From the NCBI GenBank assembly GCA_947683625.1, contig CANTUR010000009.1, forward strand, positions 4,849,501-4,913,500: a stretch of 64,000 nt of DNA, written 5' to 3'. Source of the stretch: Mallotus nudiflorus. Lineage: Eukaryota > Streptophyta > Magnoliopsida > Malpighiales > Euphorbiaceae. The translations under genes and the position numbers were made by a program. Within the stretch, counting starts at the first letter, position 1; every line of letters begins with the position of its first letter. Positions 32,107 through 43,270 of the stretch are shown piece by piece. Below the pieces are notes generated by a model. It made no database searches. It saw only the letters and a program-made list of their open reading frames with translations, and was not told where the DNA came from.

Positions 32107-32310
32107 AAAGCTAGTAATCAATGAGAGGACTGTTTAGGTTGTATCCTAGAAGCTCGTGATCAAGAAAGGGCTATTCAGGTGTATCCCCGACACTCATGAT
32201 TAATAAGAGGGTTATATCCCTAAAGCTCGTTATCAAGAAAGGCCTATTCGGGTTCTATCTCAAAAGCTCATGATAAAAAAAGGACTATTTAGGTTGTATC
32301 CTTGAAGTAC
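32107..32310. repeat. Short tandem array 1 in the Tat 3' UTR
   Basis: Four to five diverged copies of a unit with GGACTGTTTAGGTTGTATCC and AAGCTCGTGATCAAG, about 45-60 bp each. Confidence 0.75.
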
Positions 32311-32319
32311 GTACTTCAG

Positions 32320-32700
32320 TTGATTGGTAATCGGGCCAGGAAAAATCAAGAGTTTACATTTCAGTTGAGTAGTGTATTAGGCCAAGTAAACTTGAGAGTC
32401 TGCACTTCATTTGAGTGACGATTGGGCCAGGAAAACCTAAGAGTCTGTGTTTTCAGTTAAGTGATGTATTGTGCCAGGAAAATCGAAGAATCATGTTTCA
32501 GATGAGTGGCGATCGGGCCAAGAAAACTAGGAGTTGTGTTTCACTTGAGTGACATATTAGGCTAGGAAAACTCGAGAGTTTGCATGTCGGTTAAGTGGTG
32601 TATTATGCTAAAAAAACCCAAGGATCATCATTTTTAGATAATTTATCAAATAGTAATGAGTGGCTGATCAGACCAGGAAAACTTGAGGATCACAGTCACG
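32320..32700. repeat. Short tandem array 2 (about 46-bp unit) in the Tat 3' UTR
   Basis: About eight diverged copies of GGGCCAGGAAAACC..AAGAGTCTGTGTTTCAGTTGAGTG, with GGCCAGGAAAA-type words at about 46-bp steps (32333, 32380, 32424, 32470, 32515, 32561, 32606, 32671). They lie just upstream of the PPT. Confidence 0.85.
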
Positions 32701-32830
32701 TTTCAAGATTGAAGAATTTGTCTCTCAAGTGAAACTTAGAACTTAGGTATGCTGTTTATCATTCTCTTGTGTTGTGCATATGATTTTTTGAAAAATTATT
32801 ATTACATGCATTTGGTTCGGTCAGCTCGTG

Positions 32831-32842
32831 ATAGGGGAAAAT
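32831..32842 (+). other. Polypurine tract of the Tat element
   Basis: ATAGGGGAAAAT lies directly before the LTR start TGTAGACACC. Confidence 0.8.
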
Positions 32843-34745
32843 TGTAGACACCTGGTTCGATTGACCCCTTGATAGAGGGTAAATTATGGATGCTCAATTT
32901 GGTTAGCCCGCAATGGAGCTCAATGATAATAAATATGAAGCTTGAATGTAAGAGAGAAACCTAAAATCTTCTAAAAATGAGCCCAAGGGCTTGAAACCCA
33001 TAAATTTGAGCCTAAAATCCTTATAAGGCATGCTTAATTTACCCGACCCACCCGGCCCAATGCATGGTGGGCCAAAAAGGTGATACCTCTATAAAAAGGT
33101 GATGCCTCTATAAAGAGGCGATCGCCTCTATGAGCAGCAAATGATGAGGTGCCACCTCATTGTAGAGGTGCCACCTCTACACAATGCCACTTGCCTTTTC
33201 ATTAAATGCAAATGTAACAATGGTGGTTAAGGATGGGCCTACCTTTATTGCAACTCAGTCTCTGTCATGAAAAAGAAATTTTTTAGGAAGAGAAAAAGGC
33301 TAAAAAAATGTAAAGATGAAAGAGGGTAATAGGGGAATGGGCTAGAGAGGTGATTAAAAAATGAGAAAAAAAGGAGAGAAGGGGGAAAGGAAAGTTAGTA
33401 AGAAAAAAGAGAGAACTTTAAAAAAAAAGGTTCTAAAAAAAAGAAAAAGGGAAACGTTCTTAAGAAGAGAGGAAGGTGAGTGAAGTTCAAGGGTAATCTT
33501 CTTGAAGAAGGAGAGTAAAAAAACTTGCATTCAAGGGAAGTCTAATACCCATATTCATTTTTGAGGGCCAATTATATTAGAAAAGCTAATCCTTAAGTAA
33601 TTATCTTGATTTGTTTTAAAGATTAAGCCATAGATTGGCATAACCCTTTTACTTGCTTGCATAACCTCTAGCTTACTTGTTTATTAGCTTGTTTATTCAC
33701 TCTCTTGTGTTCATTATTTATGATATGTCATGTCTTTAGCATGATTCATTGAGTTTTAGGCGTAGTTGTGCATCTAGCTTGTTTGAAATCATTAATTCTT
33801 GCTTGAAGTAGAAGTTTGTCAGTTTGAGAATCGTCTAAGCTTGCTGATCAGGTGACACCTTTGATCACCAACTTGACATGCCCTCACACATCTTGTATTT
33901 AGATATTTCATATAGATTATGTGTGAATTGAATCTTCATGAATCCCTATTTTCTTGTACTTTTTAGTCTACTTTATATGGTCATTTTCATCATTTTATTT
34001 CGGATTGATGCTTGAATATTCATAGTCTCTATTTGTATAAATTTGATTTTGCAAATTAATTTGTTGCCCTTTCCTTCATGATTTTATATGTCTCGAAAGT
34101 TAACATCTTGTGTATTGCAGGGAATCAGAACGATTCTGGTTGTTCAATTAAACACCTAACCATTTTCACATTTTTCGTTATATTTTTACGTAATTTAATG
34201 CTTGTTTATGTTTGGTTTATTTTCAGTTTATTTTCTGTTTATCATACTTTTACTTTGCACAAAACGTTGTAATCTCTAATCCCTTTCCCCATTTGATTTG
34301 AATGTGTGGTTGTAAATTATTGTTATTCACTTTGTTTATAGTAGATGTGAGGACCAAATACATAAAAGAAACTAATGTGCAAACTTGGGCTTAATTATAA
34401 AAAAGTGAGATAATTGTTCGAAGGAAATTGCAATTTGCATGGTAATAAAGAAATCATTGAATAATTAAGGGTAATAAATTACAAAACATAAATGGAGGCT
34501 AACCGCAAGATTAGGTGGACATTCCAAAAGCCCATACCTAGTTTTTGAACTTGATCTCTAATGATGGCTTCTGGAAACCTCCATGAAATCTAATTGTTGT
34601 ATAGTGTGTCTCGACTTTTATCTGGGTGACGACTACATCTCTGAATAGGTTTTATGATTTATATGGTATTTTCTAGTGGGACTCGAACCCACAGAATTCT
34701 ATAATCATCAAATATTTAGATGTGCGTTAAATCTCGCTGCCTACA
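32843..34745 (+). repeat. 3' LTR of the Tat element
   Basis: It has intact termini TGTAGACACC...GCTGCCTACA and is homologous to 18017-20088. A palindrome cluster lies at 33075-33180 (see separate entry). The LecRK frame resumes right after its end. Confidence 0.92.
33075..33180. repeat. Palindrome cluster E in the 3' LTR
   Basis: Includes AGAGGCGATCGCCTCT (33114-33129, perfect 16-bp) and the one-base-spaced inverted repeats ATGAGGTG-C-CACCTCAT and TAGAGGTG-C-CACCTCTA within the next 60 bp. Confidence 0.9.
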
Positions 34746-34917
34746 CTATGCCAGCCGTAAGGCCTAGTATGAGGTGGGAGGTAAGTTATTTGGATAGTAA
34801 TGTTTCATTGCCTGAGATATCACAGGATGGTGGTGGTGGATCAATCACTTGAAGTTACAATGACGTATACAATTCTGCGAACTCCTAGTCTAGCAACGTC
34901 TCAATCCTCATTTATGG
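34746..34917 (+). pseudogene. LecRK block 4: kinase end and C-terminal tail
   Basis: MPAVRPSMRWEVSYLDSNVS and LPEISQDGGGG-SIT match the LecRK C-terminus (M-A-RPSMRQVV-YLDG--LPE-). The first codons overlap the CTATG target copy of the Tat element. Stops (TGA after SIT, TAG after SANS) end the readable frame near 34917. Confidence 0.85.
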
Positions 34918-36865
34918 TGGGTGAATCAACAACGATTCATGGTACAAAGAGATGAAACATTAACTGATGTAGGATGGTTTTTTTCAAGATTCAGCTGTAC
35001 GTTTGTTTTCGCTGATTAGCATAGAATTAATCTAAAGAACTCATGTAATCTACTAAATGACATGTCCATTTTTCTAGATTACCATTTACTCCATGTAATA
35101 TATTGTTTGTTGAAAAACTGTATTCTATAGACCCTCATCAGAACTTAAAAGTGAGTACAAAGAGAATCCGCTCCCCAAATATCAACCGCAAAAATTGTCA
35201 ATTATCAACCACAGAATGAGAACAGGATACCCCCAAGTCATGGATCCAACGAAAGGTCTAAGTGGAAGTAGAATCAATAAAGAAGAACTCTATTAGAGAA
35301 AAGATTAGCAACAACATAAAACCTTATCATGGAACTAACCAACCATTCAGTAATAGAAGGAGAACCGTGATATCATAAAAGATTGGCAAAATGAATGCTT
35401 TCACGAAGTATCTAATAACCGGAATACCTTCCCTTATTAAGAGTCGGAGGAGAAGTGGATGAAAAAAAAAAGCCAAATGCCTTCTGCCTGCTACAGAAAA
35501 CTAACAAAACAAGAATTCAAGAAAGAAGGATAAGCAAACCAGCAAACAACAATATCTGACCATTGAGAGCAGCCTCCACCTTAGACCAATACTATATAGC
35601 ATCCGCCAGTCAAGTCGTAGAAAAGGACAGTAATCCCATGGGACTGCAAAACCCAAAACCCAAATTCTGGTTTTATTCATATCACAACAAAATGTGAGGC
35701 CAATAAATAACATTATTTCACCAATTCATAACTGAAAGAATTTAGCACCCAAAATGTCAGGAGAGTAATCCCAGGACATTCCCTAGTCCAATGACCATGG
35801 AATTAATTTCTCATTGCCACCCATATAATGCAGTGAAGAGGATTTGATAAGGACCGAAACTCTCTAGATATTTGAATATTTGCATTAATAGGAAAAAAAC
35901 AACATCGTAATTACTCCACAAGAATATTAACGAAAATTGAAAGCAATGGGTATGTAGAGTAAACCATTGCAGTATTCATGATTTACAAGTATCCTTTTAA
36001 GTGAGCCTGCTTTGGAATTCTATGGTCTTCTTCTTATTTGAGGGTGATATATTAAACTATATACCCATCAAGGCTTTACCAAAGCTTCACGTCAAAACTA
36101 TTCAATGTTAACGCCATTAATGTATATATTGACCATTTAAAAAAGGGTTCCAACTTTGAATTTAATTTGCCATTAAAAGGGACTGAGCCTTGAACAAACT
36201 AATCCTATAAGTGCCTTAAAAGAGAGAGATTTGGCTACCTTCTTTCCTTTGCATTTATTTTTTGCTTTTGGCTTTTTCTCTTGTCATGTTTTTAAGGAAA
36301 GTTGAATTGAAACATGGAAGCTTCTAATTATAGGCAATTTCTACTCAACATGAATCTAGAGACTTAATATATCTACAGGTTCTTAAATCACCATATTTTA
36401 TTAGTTTGACCCTTTTAACTTATTATTTCAACTGTTGATAAAAAGAACCTAGAAATACTTTTTAATTAATTTTAATTTTTAAATAGTTTTATTTTAAGAA
36501 AATTCTAATATAAATTTGTTTTCTTGTGTACTTTACTTTTATCACCATAAGATGAGAGTATATTATCTGATCCAATGTTGACTATTAGCAAAATAGAATT
36601 TACTTGGTAAAAAATAAAGTAAACATAAAATGTATATTTAACTTATAAAATATTATTTAAACACCTCAACTTTAGCCTTTTATTTTTTTTTTAAAAAATA
36701 CACCTCAATTTTCAGTAAGAAGGGTTGATAAAGCTTACTTTTAGTAAATTGAGACGTTAAAATTGTTAGTTTGTATGTTTAAGAAGTAAATTAACACAAG
36801 TGCCAAATTCATAGTAACAAAGATGTATTAAACATAAAAACAAAATTACACAATTAACTTAAGTC
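34918..36865. other. Intergenic DNA, nothing recognised
   Basis: No domain, LTR or TIR was recognised. A 70-codon minus-strand frame (35501-35713) has a hydrophobic, Cys/Leu-rich composition but no family resemblance and no supporting context. Confidence 0.5.
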
Positions 36866-36867
36866 AC

Positions 36868-36919
<52 letters not shown>
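36866..36919. repeat. Compound microsatellite (CT)n(TA)n
   Basis: About twelve CT units run into about fifteen TA units. It is followed by CAGGTTGAAAAATGGGTGA, a string that recurs after another TA microsatellite at 37761-37788. Confidence 0.95.
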
Positions 36920-36926
<7 letters not shown>

Positions 36927-37760
36927 GTGGGCTCAGGTTGAAAAATGGGTGAATTATATTTCCTCAATGAGTTCAAATCATACTTATACTAATACATTTT
37001 TTTTTATTTAAAAATCAAATACTTACATTATTCAATTTTAGTTTTGTCATGCTAAACTTAATATCTTTATGAATAAAAGATTTTACTCCCTTATATTTCA
37101 GTAAGATATTCTTATATTTCAGTGATACAAAATGCTTTAATCCATTAATTTTATCATTAGTTCTTATAATAATGATTTTTTATTTTAAATTCTTTTTTAC
37201 ACATTTTTGTGATTTAATTTAAGTAATATTTGGTCCAAAAATCAACACAAAAAAAAAAAAAAAATCAAGATATTATTAGATATATACGTTGAATGTTGAA
37301 AGTTTAATCGGCATTAACATTGTAAAATTTAAAATAATTAACAAAAAGCTTAAAGATTAAACTGATATATCTTTTATCTCCCATGAGTAGTTCAAGTGAT
37401 AAAATGTGTGGACATCTAGTTGAGTAGAGTTGGGGGTGGCGACAATTTGGAACCGAACAGTTCTAGTTTGAAGGTTTATGGAACCGAATTTGAACAAAAA
37501 ATAGGACAATTCAGAGTTGGTTCGGAACCAGCCGGTTTTGATTCCGAACTAGATTTTGGTTCTAAAACTTTATTTATATATAAATTTATATTTTCTGCAA
37601 AAAAATTTACAATTTTTATTTTATCTACATTTTAAATTATTAGACAAAATATCCATTAACTAGATCAAAATTTTATCTATATTTCTTCTCTAATCTTTTC
37701 ATTCAATAATTGGCTATATATAAAAATAAAATTAAATGATTGTGACTTAAAAAAAAATCT
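36920..37760. other. AT-rich DNA with an AACCG-rich segment
   Basis: No gene is recognised. The 37430-37570 part contains repeated GGAACCGAA / GGTTCGGAACC / GCCGGTTTTGATTCCGAAC words that form partial inverted repeats, reminiscent of hAT-type subterminal sequence. A poly-A run of about 16 lies near 37246-37263. The element type is unproven. Confidence 0.35.
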
Positions 37761-37788
37761 AACATATATATATATATATATATATATA
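37761..37788. repeat. (TA)n microsatellite
   Basis: About fourteen TA units, followed by CAGATTGAAAAATGGTGAG. Confidence 0.95.
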
Positions 37789-37794
37789 CCCAGA

Positions 37795-38394
37795 TTGAAA
37801 AATGGTGAGCCCATTATTTTCAATGTGACTAAATTTAAAAGCACAATTTAATGATTAAAGCCCAAAACATGGAAAACAAGAGTGGAGAAATTTGGAAGTG
37901 ACTATTCATTGCTTGCTTAGGGGGAAAGAGCGTATGGAATTACAAGAATATATTGTGTGAATTTATTCTCTCCAAAACTGAAGACTCGTGAGCTGTAACA
38001 ATTATTTGGAGAAATAAATTCTAGTAGTATAAAAGGCAAAGAATGACTGAAGACAAGGCATATATCAATATCTACATCAATCTACAAATCTACAATCATA
38101 TTCAATTATAATTACCTAATAATTTTTGTTGTCATTTTCTTTAATTTACCAATAACACTATCTTTATTCTACCTTCATTTTGGTACTAAACTCTAAAACT
38201 AATACAATTTCCTTTTCAATTGCTGAAATAGTTTCTTTCATTGTCAAATTTATTTTTATCTGTGAAATCCAAGAAAATTATGGTAAAGGAGCTTGAGGAT
38301 CAACAAATCACTTGGAAGAAGTAATTTCATTTTTTTAGGACTTAGCTCATCTCGCATGCTCGCAATCATCCAAAACTAAAAAAAATAGCCAACA
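37795..38394 (+). repeat. Probable 5' LTR of a second Ty3 element
   Basis: A promoter-like TATAAAAGG (about 38027) and a long AT-rich U5-like segment end in AGCCAACA at 38394, six bases before a TGG-starting PBS-like motif. The left border is uncertain (TGAAAAATGG at about 37795 is one option). No partner LTR was found in the window, so the call rests on position only. Confidence 0.4.
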
Positions 38395-38400
38395 ATCTTT

Positions 38401-38417
38401 TGGCATGCCTAGTGGAC
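38401..38417 (+). other. Candidate primer binding site of the second Ty3 element
   Basis: TGGCATGCCTAGTGGAC follows the presumed LTR end. Its complement ends in TGCCA, as a tRNA 3' end would. The tRNA is not identified. Confidence 0.45.
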
Positions 38418-38430
38418 CTGTTTCAATAAG

Positions 38431-40890
38431 ATGCCAAAAATTAAGAGTGAAAAAGAAAATCTGAAGTTAGAAATTCATCCAACAAAACACATGAAGAAGT
38501 AGGTGATGAACATTCAGATTAGAGTCTGGTGCCTCATGGCCAAAATAAAGATGAGGCACTCACTGACCAAATAGGTCAAAAACTAAAAGTTGTTGATATT
38601 GCTATTGAGGATACTAATTATTAAGCTCTTAAAAAAGTTCTATAGGAGGGGCTACCTCGGATGGTTAATTCTTTGGTAAGGTAGCATTTTTATCAATTCT
38701 AATGTTAGAAATTTTAAGAAAATGTTGCAGGATGTGCAAGCATTTTCCAAGAAGAATGAAAAACCATCTAAACAGGATACTATATCCAAACTAATGGTGT
38801 CCCATGAGCACTCTAATAATTCTACAAAAATTACTCCAAGAGCCAAATTGGTAACTAATAAAAGGTATATTCCTCCACATCGGAGGGATGAGATTAGGCC
38901 AAATAATAAGATAATTTCTCCTAATGACTTTAATGGCCAAAATGGTAATAATATAAATAATAACATGCCTAACTAATAGTTTTTTGGCAGGACTAACCCA
39001 ACTGTATAGTAAGGATATATGAATAAGAGGGAAGAAGCATAGGGGGCAATTTTCCCCAGGGTTACATGCCAAATCCTCAAGCCCAAGTTCATTTTCTCTA
39101 AGCATGTGTCCCACCTGCCAAAGCACCCAGGGTAGGAATTAATATGGACATTGTAAGAGATGTGGTACAGGAGCTCTACAGGCCGAGTCTGCGATAAGTT
39201 AGTCACCCAGAATTTTACAAACCTTACCTGTATGTGGTTAATAAAGACAATCCTTATCCTAGAGGCTATTGGTTTCCTAAGCTTTCCTTATTCTTTGGGG
39301 AAGATGGACAATCAACACTGGAACACATCGCCCATTTCAAAATTTAATGTGGGGAGTTAGCAAATTATGAAAATTTTCCTAATTTTAAATTAAGATTATT
39401 TCCTAACAGTTTGATAGGAACCACATTCACTTGGTATGCAACATTACCCAGGAATTCTATTCTCACTTGATAAGAGATGGAAAGGAAATTTCACACCCAA
39501 TTCTTTCAAGTTAAATAAAAAATTTGTATAGCTGAATTGTCCATGGTAACTTAGAAGGCTGGAGAGAGTGCTGACCTTTTCATTGTAAGGTTCAAAAGGA
39601 TGAGAAATATATGCAAGATTCTATGGAGCAAGGGGTATGGATATTGAGCTGAAGAAGAAGTTTAAAGGCATGGAATTCTGTGAGTTTTATGAACTTGCTG
39701 CTAAAGTGAGTGAATATGAGGGGCTACTCAGGGAAGAAAACCAAAAGAGGAAGGCCTCAATAGGCACATACTTCTAAGATGTGTCCAATACTAAAATTAT
39801 TGTAGTAGATCTTATAAGCACTAGATCTTGTGTCTGCCTTGAAAAAGAAGACTTTAAAGGCTTGGAAAAAATCATAGGGCTCCAATCCTTATGTTCAATA
39901 TACTTTTGAAATTTTAAAGGTTGAACAGATATTTGGTTTCCTTTTAAAGGAAAAATTCATTAAGTTACCACTTGATCATAAAATACCCACAATTGAGGAG
40001 CTAAAAAGGAGAAATTATTGTAAGTATCACAATTCTTACAATCACTCAACTAATGCTTGTTAGGTGTTTAAAAATATGGTACAAGATTGTATCAATAAAG
40101 GTTTGTTAAAGTTTCTAGAGAAAAAGATGCAATGTTGATTGTGGAAGATCCATTTCCCTTGTAGAAATTGTTAATACTATCAATGCTGACCTTAGAACTT
40201 ATCTGGACCTTAAGAAAAAGCTTAAAGAAAAGGAGGAAAATTGGGATACTTTTGGCCAACCCTCTAGAAAGTACGATTATAGGGTAAAAATATTCTAGGC
40301 CTCCATTAGCAAATATCCCCATAGAATCAATAATTCCTTCATAATGGAGTGATGAATCCAAAGGAGGAAATTGGACACCCAAGCCAAAGCCACCACATCA
40401 CCAAAAATTCTATAACAATGTGTGAAGGTAACCAAACATATTTAAAAGTAATTGGAGACCTGCTCAATATTAGAATTCACCAAAAAGGTATAGAACTAGA
40501 AGAGAAGAGAATGTGGTTGCCCTAAGGTTCACTAAAAAACAACTTAGATTTACCACTACCTATGGATCCTAGTAGACGCTAGCAATGAGTGGAGCATAGG
40601 AAGTTCCTATAATAGTTAACTCACACTTAAAAAAGGAGGCTTTAAAGGCAATGTACTACTAAAAAAAAGAAGAAATAAGGACAGACACAGGTCCAATTAG
40701 TGCAACAAGTGGAACTTAACAATAAGTCCAAATTCAGAAGGAAAACTACTAAAGATCCTAGCTCTGACAAAGAAGAATCTATGGGATGCTCATATTCTCA
40801 AGAGGTGGATTTTTTAGGAAGTATAGAACTGGATAAAAATATGGAAATTGAGGCTTTTAAGGTGGAGGGTGAGCCTCTGCCTTTTGTATG
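38431..40890 (+). pseudogene. Ty3/gypsy gag of the second element
   Basis: The ATG at 38431 gives MPKIKSEKENLKLEIHPTKH. A hydrophilic part with RYIPPHRRDEIRPNNK follows, then the gag core: YVVNKDNPYPRGYWFPKLSL, FFGEDGQSTLEHIAHFKI, CGELANYENFPNFKLRLFPN, SLIGTTFTWYATLPRNSI, EMERKFHTQFFQ, KAGESADLFIVRFKRMRNIC and ELKKKFKGMEFCEFYELAAK. Further on, YCKYHNSYNHSTNACWVF is a Cys/His motif, followed by CINKGLLKFLEKKDAMLIVE. The match to Ty3 gag is strong. Stops are frequent, often at Gln or Trp sites. No protease or RT follows. Confidence 0.85.
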
Positions 40891-41360
40891 AGATATTATA
40901 TTAGTGGTGCTACCTTAGGAATTCATAATATGTTGTTGCTCAGTAACAAAATCCAATTTCTACTGATGAAAATAGCTTAGCTACTTGGAAGCATTTAGTT
41001 GATTGGTACTAGCTTTAACTAAATGAGAGAAACTCCAAGTAATATGTTCTTTTAAAGAAGAAATTACTAGAGATCTAGTGCTATTCTCTAAGATACTGAG
41101 ATCTGCTAACAGACCAAGTTTATGATTCTCTCTCAATGATCCAATCTCCAAATTAGTTATTGAATTTAATGACTCTTTGGCTTTAAAAATTTATTCTTCA
41201 TTTAAAGTAGAGTCAAAGTCATGACCATACTTAGTGGAGGAGGTGTCTAAGAAGCCCAAATCTAGAGAAATATCCTCATCAAGTATAGAAAACCAAGTTT
41301 TAAGATCATACACAGATTAATTAAAGTGGTTGGAAGAAATTTGTTTAAAATTAAAAGAAT

Positions 41361-43270
41361 TTAAGAAAGTGTAAAATCAAACCTGCACAAGAGGAGATGG
41401 AAAGCGAGTAGAAGCTGGGACAAGTGGTGGATTCTTGGTTTGTTTCTTACTAGGTACAATATGCTGCAAGTGATAGGAGGCATCCACCTCAGTAGAAAAA
41501 GAAGATCATGAGGTAGAAAGTGGGTCTTAAGGTAAAGTAGGAGCCTCATCACCATGAGTGTTAGCTATTTCATTAAGGAAAATAAAATTAAAAGACATGT
41601 AGAAATTAATAAATAATAAAGGTAAGGTAAAATCTTACTAGAGCTATGGGCTGAACTGTCACTCTCTTCTGCATCATTCGGTATTACTTTAACTTTTACA
41701 CTTTCTTTGGTTTTTCCTTTAAAGAAACTTTGCAAAGTACTGAGTCTGGAGGATTTATAGCTTGGAGGTGGAAGAGGGATAACCAATTTCCTTTTCTTTG
41801 AACTCTCTAAAAATTGTTTACTTTTGCCTTTGAAGGAAATTGCAACATCTTTTCTTTCTGAGGTAAAAATGGCTACAGAGAAAGGTAAAGAAGCTTAGCA
41901 TAATGGTAAAAGAAAAGAAAAAAAAATAAAATCCTTCACCTCTATCCTTATCAAGGCCAGATAAAATGAGCTCTATGTATTTGGCTTCCTACCATCGCTT
42001 ATAATTCGTAACATCACTGGGGTATAAGAGGCCAACATAATATGAAAGAGCTTTGAATCCTTTTTAGATCTCTATTATTTGCTCCCTAGAGTAAAAAAGA
42101 TGGTTTACTCTAAAGAAAGGAATGATATCACTATTCAAAGAATAAGGGGGAATATAAGGCTATAGTCCAAACTAGTGATTTCATAAAAAGGGAGGTACAT
42201 CTCAAAGAAAAATGCAGTGTAGGGCAGATCACTATCCCTTTTAAAAGCATATTTTCCACTTAGAATGAAGGGCCTCACAGAGGTGACACTACAGAAGATC
42301 TATTGATGGATTAAATCTAAAAATGGTGTAAAGAAATTGATCCACCTAAGCCTATCTATGGGACTCTCAAATGGAGTCAACCCACTCCTATATTTGTTCT
42401 TCAATTCCATAAGGAAAGAAAGATGCTCTCCATGTTTCCAAGAGCATTTGAAAGAGATCAGAGAGCCACCTATGTTAGCAAGGCATAGGACACTAGGAGT
42501 AAAGGTATCATCATTGAACTATGGAAAGTAGGCTAAGATCCAAGACAGTAAAAACCATGTTCCCCTATTCAAGTAATGGAAAGGCTCTCTTATGACAATT
42601 TTTCTCATATAAGAATACAAGCTTCCTAAGAAAATACATCCTAAGGCTAAATGATTTGCATATGTTAAAGCTATAGCCAAAGGAATGTACTTAACACTTG
42701 GTCTAGCAGAGGTGGGATAGAAAATATAATTGCAAATTAAGACCCAAAGAAAAGTTATATGCTCATCAATAGTGGGAGGACCAAATAAACTGAGGTAATG
42801 AGAAATCACCTTAGGATATGACTCAAAAGTCCTAGAAGAAATATCTATTTATGCATATTTGGACTTGTCAAATAGAAAGACAATATCATCTCCTAAGATG
42901 GGTAGGCTAGTCATAATAAAGACATATAGTAAAGAGATAGTTAACTACTCGAAAGGTAAACTAAAGTAGTTATAAGTTAGAGACTAAAACCTAACAGCAG
43001 TAGAAATAAGGGAGGGTAGATAAGAGATGGGTCTTTACATCATTTAGATGAATTGAGGAATGCCAAGCAGATCCCATAGAAGTTTGAATTTGGGTTTAAT
43101 TTTTTCCACCCACTTGTTCCGTTATGTAGAAAGTCTCACCCAAGATTTAGGGTTAGTTGGAACAATTTTACAATCACTCAGGAAAATGAAATCTTTTGTT
43201 GAGGAACCTAAAAAGGGGAGCCTTGGACCTTCTTTGGGAATTGAGTAAGAAGGGTGAGGTAGCAAGGTGA
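41361..43270 (-). pseudogene. Antisense PMD gene in the second Ty3 element
   Basis: Reading minus from about 43270: SWVRLST-RNKWVEKIKPKF, KLLWDLLGIPQFI, then FGPPTIDEHITFLWVLICNY, IFYPTSARPSVKYIPLAIAL, ANHLALGCIFLGSLYSYMRK and FLLSWILAYFP (42519-42809). RWINFFTPFLDLIHQ and YLPFYEITSLDYSLIFPLIL follow downstream. DEHI-FL--W-C-F-FP, IPLA--L--G--LAL-P-FLGSLY and LL--WL-AYFP are typical PMD (aminotransferase-like) motifs. The 3' part (41361-41800) has a Ser/Lys-rich low-complexity tail. It is broken by stops and shifts. It lies tail-to-tail with gag. Confidence 0.78.

Larger units (their letters stand above)
18017..34745 (+). mobile_element. Large Tat-lineage Ty3/gypsy retrotransposon with antisense PMD gene
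   Basis: A 16.7-kb element with LTRs of 2072 and 1903 bp, a PBS right after the 5' LTR, and gag-PR-RT-RH-aRH-INT on the plus strand. The RT-before-INT order is Ty3/gypsy. A second, archaeal-type RNase H, a G-patch motif after the protease, very long LTRs and coding capacity 3' of pol are features known for the Tat/Ogre clade. An antisense multi-exon gene, tandem arrays and a PPT precede the 3' LTR. The TSD is CTATA/CTATG. All coding regions contain stops, so the copy is inactive. Confidence 0.93.
9531..34917 (+). pseudogene. L-type lectin receptor-like kinase pseudogene, split by three insertions
   Basis: Removing the three insertions (9724-12393, 14215-17774 and 18017-34745) leaves one collinear coding remnant on the plus strand. 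It has a signal peptide, legume-lectin domain, transmembrane segment, Ser/Thr kinase domain and C-terminal tail. This is the domain order of plant LecRKs, plasma-membrane receptors that sense extracellular ligands and signal by phosphorylation. LecRK genes normally have no introns and encode about 650-700 residues, consistent with the pieces. The copy is dead: there are many in-frame stops and frameshifts, the HRD catalytic loop reads HIN, and the activation-segment/APE region is deleted. Two of the insertions fall in coding sequence, and their target duplications lie in reading frame with the flanks, which confirms the join points. The subclade was not determined. Confidence 0.85.

Noticed and set aside
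35501..35713. 70-codon minus-strand frame, hydrophobic and Cys-rich
   Set aside because: No recognisable motif, isolated, and of a length expected by chance.
37380..37440. A-box-like TAGTTCAAGTGATAAA as a tRNA gene
   Set aside because: No matching B box or cloverleaf; the neighbouring AACCG-rich part fits transposon termini better.
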